Below are positions 6,782 through 13,115 of a stretch of 26,144 nt of DNA, one piece after another. Origin of the DNA: a virus; the IMG/VR virus record IMGVR_UViG_3300044615_000901, positions 1-26,144 of that record. One strand, given 5' to 3'. The notes beneath the pieces are model-generated. The model saw only the letters and a list, made by a program, of their open reading frames with translations. It had not been told where the DNA came from and did not search any database. The translations under genes and the position numbers were made by a program. Numbering within the stretch: the first letter of the stretch is position 1; every line of letters starts with the position of its first letter.

Positions 6782-7326
6782 TGGCAACTAGACCTATTAT
6801 ATGCCCACCGGGAACAATACCAGGATTTGTTTTTTTCAAGGACAAATTTGTTCTAGACGAAGGAAATGTTAAAACCACATTTTTCAATCTCTCCGACATT
6901 CTTTTAGGAGTTAGTGCCTATTCTAGAATTAAAATAAGTTTAAAAGCAAATACCTCGGTGATGCTAAGCCAAACGGATCTGGTGGACAACGAGGGATTTG
7001 TTAGATGGATTGCAATCAAAGTTGTTTACCCGGAGCCAGTAAATCCAATTCTTTATAATTCTGAACTTCCTTTTGTTCCTGGATACCCTAGACCTACAAA
7101 TGGAACTCCGCAGAACCAAAAATATTTAACTTGGACGTACGAAGGAAATACGTATCCTTTAGGTGAATTGATGATTTTATCGGGTAATCCTGCAGGATCT
7201 ATTAACTCAGAAAACATCGGGTGGAATCTTTCTGATCAGGACATTGCTTTCCCTGGAGGAGGGATAACAATCACAAATCCCCATGATGCTATGAACGTCA
7301 AGCTAGAAATAATGGTGGCTAGATAA
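6781..7326 (+). CDS. Putative virion protein B, paralog of the preceding gene
   Basis: A 181-aa beta-rich protein starting MATRPIICPPGTIPGF. Near the C-terminus it has GELMILSG, a GW pair, then a Pro/Gly turn and ITITNPHDA followed by a hydrophobic strand. These match GQFMVLTG, GW and FVFTNPTDF in the upstream protein, while the N-terminal halves differ. Translation is probably coupled to that gene through a one-base TAATG overlap. The pair may form a hetero-oligomeric virion component such as a decoration or fibre-base protein. That is inference from fold type and neighbours. Confidence 0.78.
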   Translation: MATRPIICPPGTIPGFVFFKDKFVLDEGNVKTTFFNLSDILLGVSAYSRIKISLKANTSVMLSQTDLVDNEGFVRWIAIKVVYPEPVNPILYNSELPFVPGYPRPTNGTPQNQKYLTWTYEGNTYPLGELMILSGNPAGSINSENIGWNLSDQDIAFPGGGITITNPHDAMNVKLEIMVAR

Positions 7327-7354
7327 AAAACTAAACAATTTTTGGAAAAAGATT

Positions 7355-7367
7355 GAATATATAAGAG
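7355..7367 (+). promoter_or_regulatory. Late-type promoter motif GAATATATAAGAG
   Basis: First of two A/T motifs in the 94-base gap before the 982-aa protein gene, 66 bases from its ATG. It differs from the strict GATATATAA form by one inserted A. Confidence 0.4.
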
Positions 7368-7389
7368 AAAAATTCCCCAATCGAGGAAA

Positions 7390-7399
7390 GATATATAAT
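7390..7399 (+). promoter_or_regulatory. Late-type promoter motif GATATATAAT
   Basis: Second motif of the pair, 31 bases upstream of the ATG at 7421, with an A-rich leader (aataacaggaaaatg) containing a weak AGGA. Two motifs in tandem suggest strong expression of the following gene. Confidence 0.55.
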
Positions 7400-7420
7400 C
7401 TGTAAAAAAATAACAGGAAA

Positions 7421-10369
7421 ATGGATTTAATAAACAAACTACAAAATCTAAAAGAAACTACTCAATCCAGAGAAGTTAAAGATTTGTGTGAAACCTACAT
7501 TGCTGAACTTAAGAACGGAAACACCTCCATCACAGAATCTCAGGTTGTAGCAGTCATAGAATCTAAAGAAGAAAACACAATTTCTCCAATCGAAGCTCTA
7601 AGAAATGAAGAACTAGAAAGATCTAGGTCTAGAGCTAAGATGATTGCTGAATCTTGGGGTGGTCTTAATTCTTTCACCGTTTCTAAGAATTCCGGTTCTT
7701 ATGTAGACGGAGCTAAAGAAGAAAAACCATCAAGTGAGATTCAAAATAAATTAAACGAAGCTCTAGAAGGAATGGCAAAGTTTGATAAATCTGCTGCTTC
7801 TTTCGTTAATTCAAATAGAGTTGAAAATCTCGGAATTCTAGAATCTATTCTAGAACTTTCAAAGAAAGGGATCTACGAGCATGCTAACTTCAAAATTATC
7901 TGCGAGAACTACGTTAACGTTCTAAAAAATAAAAATGTTCCTGAATATTGGGTTGCTGAGAATTTCATTGCGGATTTCTCTAACTTCTCGTGGGACAACA
8001 GTGTTAAGGCTGCAGTAAATAGAGTTACAGAAGCTTGTAATACTCTTAGACCTGAAATTGAAGTTTCTAAAGCTTTATATCAGATCGAAAATACAGGAAG
8101 TTCTGACTTCTACACCCCTGTTAAAGAATCAATCTCTAAATGGTTAGTTTCTGAATCCAAATCTATTCCTGCACTTTCGAAAGAACTTAGAGTTTGGTCT
8201 TTTAACCCAGTTGTTAAAAACCTTATCAATAATTTAACTCTTCTTGAGACAAATGATTCTAAAATGAATATTCCTACAATCAACGGAAATTCTGAAATTA
8301 GAAAAATCTATTCCCCGGTTCTTGTTGAAAACAACAAGACAATCTTTGCAGTAGGAAAAACTTTATTTGAAGGTAGCTCAGAAGGAGTTAGAAAACTTTC
8401 TAATAGAGATATTGCTAACATGGACAAAGAATTCCTAGGTCTACTTGAAACCTTCTATACAGAGGGAGTTAAAGTTGATGAGAAGGGAATTTCCATTTAT
8501 GCTGGAGATACTAGAATTTCTATCGTCGAGGAAAACGAAGAGACTAAAATCTACCTAAATGACGATCTTGCTAAATTTGGTGACTACAATCAGCTTGCAA
8601 AACTTATCACTTTAAAGATTTCAAGAGGTCTTGGAACCAATGAAAATAAAGTTATCTCTGATACAATCAGACTTTACGAAAACTTCGATAGAATTGTAGA
8701 TCTAGACTTTGCTAAGTCTATAGTATCTAAAGTTTACGAAGGTGCTTCCGTTAGTTTGATTAAGTGGGACGGAAAATTATACTTACAGAGAGTTAACGAG
8801 GCAATGAGAGAAAATTCTCTATTCTCAGTTAATGGATCACAAGCAGCTAACATCGTTAAAGATTTCTTGAAATATGATATTTCAGAAGGTTTAACTGAAT
8901 TCTTGGATGGTGAAAGAAAGATCAAGTCAATCATGATCAACGATAGAAAGAAAGTTATTGATAACATCTCTATCGTAGAAGGTGAAATGAAGAAGATCGA
9001 AACTCTAGTAGCTTCTAATCCTCTCTTCAAAGGATCTAATCAACTTTCTCAGGCTTATTCAATTCTTGAAAAAGAACTTCAGACTCTTAAGTCTAAATGG
9101 TCTACAATCAACGCAGAACTAGATTCTATCGAGAACAATCCAACAGAGATTGAAAATCTAATGGAAGATTCTAAATTCACAGTTGGTGACTACGTTAAAG
9201 TTAAAGAAAATGGAAATACTGGAAAGATCATTTCAGTAGATACAACATCAGGTTCTTACACTGTTCTTTTAGACAGCGGAAAAACTGGTGATTTCGGAGT
9301 AGAAGATATTGTAGATCTTGAAGATGCTTTCCAAAAATCTTCTGACGAAAACGCAGAAGAGGGAGAAGGAGTAAAAGAATCTAGCACACCTTTGGCAAAA
9401 GCACCATCTACTGGTAAATTAGTTCATGGTAAAACTCCAGCTCAAGTTTTAAAGGCTAGCACGTCAGCAGCTCCATCTGCTAAGACACAAGAACAAGACG
9501 GTAAAAAAGACGTTGAAAACCTTAAAGATGCTAATTTAGAAGAAGCTCCAGAAAGCAAAAACAAACCAACCGACTATGAAGTAAATGATGAGATCGGTTA
9601 CAATCTAGAAGAGTCTAGCCAGACTTCTTTAGCTTCAGCTCCACAGGGAAAACCAAAAGGAACTAATATGGCTACAGAATGGGAAAAATCTGGCTTAAAA
9701 GCTATGAATTTAGCTACTACTCCAGGTAAAGAAGAAGGAGATGCAGACTACAAAGTTGAATATCCTGATCCTAAAGCTGATAAAAAACCTGAAGTAACTG
9801 GTAGTTCCAATATGGCAGTTGCCCCAGGAATGGGTAAATCTAAAATGGACGAATCAGATCTTTCTAAATTAGATCCAGCACTTGCTACTGCTCCCGGAGC
9901 ACAAGTTGGTGATTCTGGATACAAAATTAAGATCGACCTTCCAAAAGCTAGCAGCCCAGAAATTGACAATCTAGATACTGCAGAATTGGTAGTAGCTCCA
10001 GAAAAAGGTTCAAAGGTTCCTTCTAAAGACTCAACAAATCCTAATTTTGCTACCTCTCCAGGTAAAGTAGAAGGAGATGCTGGATATGAAGTTGAATATC
10101 TTGACCCCAAAGCTTCTAATGATGCAGACATTGATAATTTAGATACTGCACATCTAGCAGAAACCCCTTCAAAAGGTGCAGATGGTGAAGTCGATTATGA
10201 ACTTAATGCAGAGATGGGATACAATCTTGGCGAAAGCGTAGAGAATTTAACTCTAGAGAACGTTAAAGATTATATCTTGAAGAATAAAGATTCTGAAGAG
10301 ATTCAAAAGATGCTTAAGGATCTAAACGAAGGTTTTGAAAGACCTTCTCCGGAACTAAAAAAAAATTAA
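7421..10369 (+). CDS. Large phage protein with beta-barrel domain and C-terminal repeats, 982 aa before the zero-frame stop
   Basis: The longest gene here, of no recognised family. Residues 1-560 are mainly helical, with a coiled-coil-like stretch at about 500-575. Residues about 586-638 (FTVGDYVKVKENGNTGKIIS onward) look like a small SH3/KOW-type beta barrel. From about 650 to 950 the chain is Ala/Pro/Gly/Asp-rich and repetitive: PGK-EGDA-Y-VEY-DPKA at nucleotides 9706-9783 and 10039-10119, and IDNLDTA twice. Two late-type promoter motifs precede it, so abundant late expression and a head or core role are inferred from position near portal genes. The zero frame ends at TAA 10367-10369, directly after a nine-A run. 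The -1 frame continues for 61 more codons with the same composition (see the slippery site), giving a likely full product of about 1043 aa. Confidence 0.88.
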   Translation: MDLINKLQNLKETTQSREVKDLCETYIAELKNGNTSITESQVVAVIESKEENTISPIEALRNEELERSRSRAKMIAESWGGLNSFTVSKNSGSYVDGAKEEKPSSEIQNKLNEALEGMAKFDKSAASFVNSNRVENLGILESILELSKKGIYEHANFKIICENYVNVLKNKNVPEYWVAENFIADFSNFSWDNSVKAAVNRVTEACNTLRPEIEVSKALYQIENTGSSDFYTPVKESISKWLVSESKSIPALSKELRVWSFNPVVKNLINNLTLLETNDSKMNIPTINGNSEIRKIYSPVLVENNKTIFAVGKTLFEGSSEGVRKLSNRDIANMDKEFLGLLETFYTEGVKVDEKGISIYAGDTRISIVEENEETKIYLNDDLAKFGDYNQLAKLITLKISRGLGTNENKVISDTIRLYENFDRIVDLDFAKSIVSKVYEGASVSLIKWDGKLYLQRVNEAMRENSLFSVNGSQAANIVKDFLKYDISEGLTEFLDGERKIKSIMINDRKKVIDNISIVEGEMKKIETLVASNPLFKGSNQLSQAYSILEKELQTLKSKWSTINAELDSIENNPTEIENLMEDSKFTVGDYVKVKENGNTGKIISVDTTSGSYTVLLDSGKTGDFGVEDIVDLEDAFQKSSDENAEEGEGVKESSTPLAKAPSTGKLVHGKTPAQVLKASTSAAPSAKTQEQDGKKDVENLKDANLEEAPESKNKPTDYEVNDEIGYNLEESSQTSLASAPQGKPKGTNMATEWEKSGLKAMNLATTPGKEEGDADYKVEYPDPKADKKPEVTGSSNMAVAPGMGKSKMDESDLSKLDPALATAPGAQVGDSGYKIKIDLPKASSPEIDNLDTAELVVAPEKGSKVPSKDSTNPNFATSPGKVEGDAGYEVEYLDPKASNDADIDNLDTAHLAETPSKGADGEVDYELNAEMGYNLGESVENLTLENVKDYILKNKDSEEIQKMLKDLNEGFERPSPELKKN
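10357..10363 (+). other. Candidate -1 ribosomal frameshift (or transcriptional slippage) site A_AAA_AAA
   Basis: In the zero frame the codons are CTA AAA AAA AAT TAA, so 10357-10363 is a classic X XXY YYZ heptamer made only of A, within a nine-A run (10357-10365). A one-base backward slip bypasses the TAA and joins the -1 frame, which stays open to 10551. No clear Shine-Dalgarno stimulator or stable downstream hairpin was identified by eye. A homopolymer assembly error would look the same. Confidence 0.6.
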
Positions 10370-10551
10370 AGTCGGCTCTCAGTAAGGTTTGGTCTTTTGC
10401 TCCGGAAAACGAAGAAGCAGAAGGAAAAAAATCCAATCCTGACATAGAAAGTTCGGAAGGAAAGATGAGTGTAGCTCCAGACGGAAAACCTAAAAAGTCT
10501 GAAGATACACTCATTTCTAATGAAGATGAAGAGGGAGAAGACAAAGAATAA
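10366..10551 (+). CDS. -1 frame extension of the 982-aa protein
   Basis: After the nine-A run the -1 frame encodes 61 residues ending at TAA 10549-10551. Two features argue that it is real coding sequence continuous with the upstream gene. It contains MSVAPDGKPKKS, matching the recurring SAPQGKPKG and MAVAPGMGKSK segments upstream. It also shares the same Glu/Lys/Pro/Ser bias. An in-frame ATG at 10465 could make a separate 28-aa peptide, but that is less likely than fusion. A late-type motif for the next gene follows five bases after this stop. Confidence 0.65.
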   Translation, partial: LKSALSKVWSFAPENEEAEGKKSNPDIESSEGKMSVAPDGKPKKSEDTLISNEDEEGEDKE

Positions 10552-10555
10552 AATT

Positions 10556-10564
10556 GATATATAG
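10556..10564 (+). promoter_or_regulatory. Late-type promoter motif GATATATAG
   Basis: attGATATATAGATAACTATG: the motif begins 15 bases before the ATG at 10571, immediately after the stop of the frameshift extension. If transcription starts about seven bases past the motif, the leader would be only a few bases long. Confidence 0.45.
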
Positions 10565-10570
10565 ATAACT

Positions 10571-10906
10571 ATGAAAAATCTAAAATCTTACTCAGAAATT
10601 AACGAATCTGAATTATTTGAAGCATTTGGAAAGGGTGCAGCTGGAAAATCTGCTGTAAATCCATTATTCAAAAAGAACTTCATCGACATGGCTACTAAAG
10701 CTTACGGATATAAGGAAAGTGGAGAAAATCTTTCTAGAGATATTGAAGGAATTAAATCTACAATTTCAGTAAAAGACTCCGGAATTAAATCGGATCTTAT
10801 TGGAGACTATCCTTTGACCAAAACTAAGTCTATAGACTATGTTAAGTTTCTAAATAAAATTGGGGACGAAGCTAGAAAGCAAGCAAAAAAAGCAGTTAAA
10901 AAATAA
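10571..10906 (+). CDS. Small basic protein with capsid-targeting-like N-terminus
   Basis: A 111-aa lysine-rich protein of unknown family. The start MKNLKSYSEINESELFEA resembles the T4 capsid-targeting peptide MKTYQEFIAEA found on internal head proteins. The gp21-type protease cleaves that peptide after (L/I)-x-E. Here both INE (10-12) and LFE (15-17) fit that rule. The remainder is Gly/Ala/Lys-rich with a basic C-terminus (RKQAKKAVKK) suited to binding packaged DNA. Its stop overlaps the next gene (TAATG), whose product has a similar N-terminus. I infer an internal capsid or core protein. The protease gene is not in the window. Confidence 0.75.
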   Translation: MKNLKSYSEINESELFEAFGKGAAGKSAVNPLFKKNFIDMATKAYGYKESGENLSRDIEGIKSTISVKDSGIKSDLIGDYPLTKTKSIDYVKFLNKIGDEARKQAKKAVKK

Positions 10907-11538
10907 TGAAGAATATTAAATCTTTTGGAGACTTTGTTCTAGAGGGAGAAATCTTTTTAGGAGAAACTATCTTCATCGACGTTCAGCCCGATAATTACTT
11001 CGAAGGTGTTATCTTAGAAGCTAAGAAATTTATCGACCAAAAAGAATTGGCGGATGAGGTTAAAAAATCCCTCGCTGAAGGAGAAACAGTTTACATCAAA
11101 GTTTTAGGAAATCCTCGTAGGCCTGTTAGAACAGTAACTCACAAACTTGCTAAGATGCTGGTTGAACTGATTAACTCTGTAGCTTATGGTGAGTTTAGAA
11201 GAAGATGGTCAAATCTAAGCGACGAACAATTTGACGAGGTAATTGCTACAACTCTTAAAGATGTTCTTCAAGACTGGCACAAGAGCGTAGACAAGCCTAA
11301 TTTGACCGACGGACAAATATATGGTAACCTTAGGACTCTAATCAAAACTAGACTTCTTGGAGCTAATAATCAGCTAATGAGAAGAGTAGTTAAAGAACCT
11401 GCAGGCTCTCAACAAGTTGATTACGATGCAATCGATAGAAGTATCAATAAGATTCTAACCGGAACAACAGATAGAGCTTATAGACCAGCAGTAAAGGCTC
11501 CAGAACCTGGAGAAAAGAGCTGGTTTGATATGGAATAA
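10906..11538 (+). CDS. Putative internal head or core protein with capsid-targeting-like N-terminus
   Basis: A 210-aa protein that I cannot assign to a family. It starts MKNIKSFGDFVLEGE, close in pattern to T4 capsid-targeting peptides, with FLGE (17-20) giving an (L/I)-x-E site. Residues about 35-180 are helical with many charged residues and a conserved-looking AYGEFRRRWSNLSDEQFDEV stretch. The end is Pro-rich (APEPGEKSWFDME). It is translated in a TAATG overlap with the preceding basic protein and is the last gene before a strong terminator. Packaging into the head is inferred. Confidence 0.75.
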   Translation: MKNIKSFGDFVLEGEIFLGETIFIDVQPDNYFEGVILEAKKFIDQKELADEVKKSLAEGETVYIKVLGNPRRPVRTVTHKLAKMLVELINSVAYGEFRRRWSNLSDEQFDEVIATTLKDVLQDWHKSVDKPNLTDGQIYGNLRTLIKTRLLGANNQLMRRVVKEPAGSQQVDYDAIDRSINKILTGTTDRAYRPAVKAPEPGEKSWFDME

Positions 11539-11560
11539 TACAGGGACACTTCCCGAAACC

Positions 11561-11607
11561 AAATCCGCACTAAATGATATAATACATTAAGTGCGGATTT
11601 ATTTTTT
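11561..11607 (+). terminator. Strong intrinsic terminator with a promoter-like loop
   Basis: A 16-bp stem with one mismatch (11561-11576 with 11585-11600, AAATCCGCAC against GTGCGGATTT at the base) is followed by six T at 11602-11607. It ends the transcript of the internal-protein genes. The loop and upper stem contain GATATAATA, matching the late-type promoter motif, so termination and re-initiation may overlap. Confidence 0.9.
11576..11584 (+). promoter_or_regulatory. Late-type motif GATATAATA in the terminator loop
   Basis: The sequence lies at the apex of the 11561-11600 hairpin, 51 bases upstream of the gp55 gene. It is the best promoter candidate for that gene, because the terminator isolates it from upstream transcription. 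Confidence 0.4.
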
Positions 11608-11626
11608 ACGCTAAGAAATATTAAAA

Positions 11627-11983
11627 ATGGCAGACTACGTTAAAAACTCAGAATTAATGAGAGCAATTTTGGAGTCCAAGGAAAAAGGAGCCTTGACCCC
11701 AGAAACTATAAGTATGTTCTATCTTATGATAAACGGAATATCAAAAAAGATGGCATACAAAGATCCGGAGGATAAAGAGGACTGTATGGCTTTTGCTATG
11801 GAAGATCTTTGTAAGTATTGGAATAGATTTGACCCAGCAAAATCTAATAATCCATTCGCATACTACACTCAGATTGCTAAGAATGGATTTGCAAAAGGAT
11901 GGAAGAAAATACATCCACCAAAGTCTCCAAAAACTATCCCATTTTCCCATATAACCGGAGAAGAAAATTCCTACAACATTTAA
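11627..11983 (+). CDS. 55: T4 gp55-like late sigma factor
   Basis: A 118-aa homolog of the T4-type late-transcription sigma factor, which replaces host sigma on RNA polymerase and recognises only a -10-type element, with activation by the sliding clamp. The diagnostic stretch is FDPAKSNNPFAYYTQIAKNGF (68-88). It corresponds to the FDP-KSKNPFAYFTQI region of gp55 in cyanophages and T4. It is preceded by an acidic DKEDCMAFAMEDLCKYW helix, the region-2-like core. It is shorter than T4 gp55 (185 aa) and close to shorter family members. Upstream is a terminator with a late-like motif in its loop, so its own late transcription is possible. The gp4 and portal genes follow within a few bases. Confidence 0.82.
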   Translation: MADYVKNSELMRAILESKEKGALTPETISMFYLMINGISKKMAYKDPEDKEDCMAFAMEDLCKYWNRFDPAKSNNPFAYYTQIAKNGFAKGWKKIHPPKSPKTIPFSHITGEENSYNI

Positions 11984-11986
11984 TAT

Positions 11987-12469
11987 ATGTCGATTAAGAA
12001 AGTAAAGCCGAACGGATTATACAAGTCAGGTCTTTACGAACCTCTTCATCCTGACAAATACATCGGGGATCCCCATAATATTATATTTAGATCCTCTTGG
12101 GAGTTTAGATTTTGTAAATACTGCGACACAAACGAGAAAATCCTAAAATGGTCTTCAGAGCCTCTTCAAATCCCATATTACAACCCCTTAGATAAAAAAG
12201 AACACACTTATAATGTGGATTTTTATATGAAGGTGCTAAAGGATGATGGGACCGAAGCCGAATGGATAGTTGAGATTAAACCGGAGTCCCAATACAAAAA
12301 GCCAGTAATAACACCTCCGGAAACTTTGGCAAAATTGAAAGCTTACAACCAGAAAATGCAGATCTGGATTACTAATCAGGCAAAGTTCAAAGCAGCAAAG
12401 GAATGGGCTTTAAAAAGAGACTACAACTTTGGTGTCATAGATGAAAATTTCCTATTTAAAAGCCCTTAA
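11987..12469 (+). CDS. 4: Head completion protein gp4, TnsA-like nuclease fold
   Basis: A 160-aa protein matching the gp4 head-completion family, needed to finish DNA-filled heads before tail joining. Family features in order: HPDKYIGDPHNIIFRSSWEF (21-40), the CKYCDTNEKILKWSSEP segment (43-59), IPYYNP, the VDFYM strand with Asp78, and VEIKPE (95-100) giving the E-x-K pair. Glu39, Asp78 and Glu96/Lys98 form a PD-(D/E)XK-like set related to TnsA endonucleases. It starts three bases after the gp55-like gene. Length is close to T4 gp4 (about 150 aa). Confidence 0.88.
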   Translation: MSIKKVKPNGLYKSGLYEPLHPDKYIGDPHNIIFRSSWEFRFCKYCDTNEKILKWSSEPLQIPYYNPLDKKEHTYNVDFYMKVLKDDGTEAEWIVEIKPESQYKKPVITPPETLAKLKAYNQKMQIWITNQAKFKAAKEWALKRDYNFGVIDENFLFKSP

Positions 12470-12474
12470 ATTAA

Positions 12475-13083
12475 ATGGATTTACGAGAACAAATTATAGA
12501 ATATAGGAATTCTGCTACTTCCGTTTCTTCTCTTGCTACGGATACCGATCTTTACTTCTTGGGCAAATATGGTGTAGATGGAAAAGGAACTAGCTATAAG
12601 TTTGATGGTACTTTAATACCTGGAAACATTTATTTCTTTTCGTACGACACAAACATGGAACTCAGTGATAAAGTCCCATTTATAAACAGGAACCCCCTCA
12701 TCCTCTATCTTTCTTCCGAAAAAGTAGGTGATGATATAGTTGTTAAGTCTATCGATTTAACAATAACCCCTCCCGAGCAAAGACTGGACATCATTCAGAA
12801 ATTTTGGAATCAATTTCAGCCTTCTATTGAGGAAGGAATCAAAAAAACCGAGGCGGGAAACGCACCCAGCACAATTAGAATTGAATCTAAAAGCATCCCT
12901 CGTCTCTTTGATGGTACTGGATACTCTTCATCTTTCGTTGGATTTAAATATAGATTTATGAAAAATGTAAAATGGGTTAGCTATTTAGACTGGGCAAAGC
13001 TTCCTTTTTTAAAATATTCTTCTATCCAGGGGTTATCCGTTAACGAGATATATACTAACTATAGGTCGAAATTAAATAAGTAG
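12475..13083 (+). CDS. Unknown protein in the head/neck gene cluster
   Basis: A 202-aa protein starting MDLREQIIEYRNSATSVSSL. It combines a helical N-terminus with beta-rich middle parts, including the turn-rich PGNIYFFSYDTNMELSDKVP (49-68) and NPLILYLSSE. The end is rich in Trp, Tyr and Lys. A pattern like GxxYFFxY...PxxxRxPL occurs in structural proteins of several T4-like phages, but I cannot name the family. In T4 the gene after gp4 is gp53 (baseplate wedge), and this sequence does not look like gp53. Context favours a virion or neck assembly role. Confidence 0.75.
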   Translation: MDLREQIIEYRNSATSVSSLATDTDLYFLGKYGVDGKGTSYKFDGTLIPGNIYFFSYDTNMELSDKVPFINRNPLILYLSSEKVGDDIVVKSIDLTITPPEQRLDIIQKFWNQFQPSIEEGIKKTEAGNAPSTIRIESKSIPRLFDGTGYSSSFVGFKYRFMKNVKWVSYLDWAKLPFLKYSSIQGLSVNEIYTNYRSKLNK

Positions 13084-13090
13084 TTAGATC

Positions 13091-13098
13091 TATAAATT
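13091..13098 (+). promoter_or_regulatory. Late-type promoter motif TATAAATT
   Basis: gatcTATAAATTAAAG lies in the 32-base gap before the first portal gene, 25 bases from its ATG. It is one base from the T4 late consensus TATAAATA. A second GATATATAC (13047-13055) lies within the preceding coding sequence. Confidence 0.45.
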
Positions 13099-13115
13099 AA
13101 AGATACAAAGCATAA

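Noticed and set aside
9748-10131. 127-codon minus-strand frame
   Set aside because: It is antisense to the Pro/Ala/Gly repeat region of the large protein, where periodic codons keep other frames open.
13047-13055. GATATATAC late-type motif before the first portal gene
   Set aside because: It lies inside coding sequence (Glu-Ile-Tyr codons), while a better-placed TATAAATT occurs in the gap at 13091. It could contribute but cannot be separated from codon constraint.
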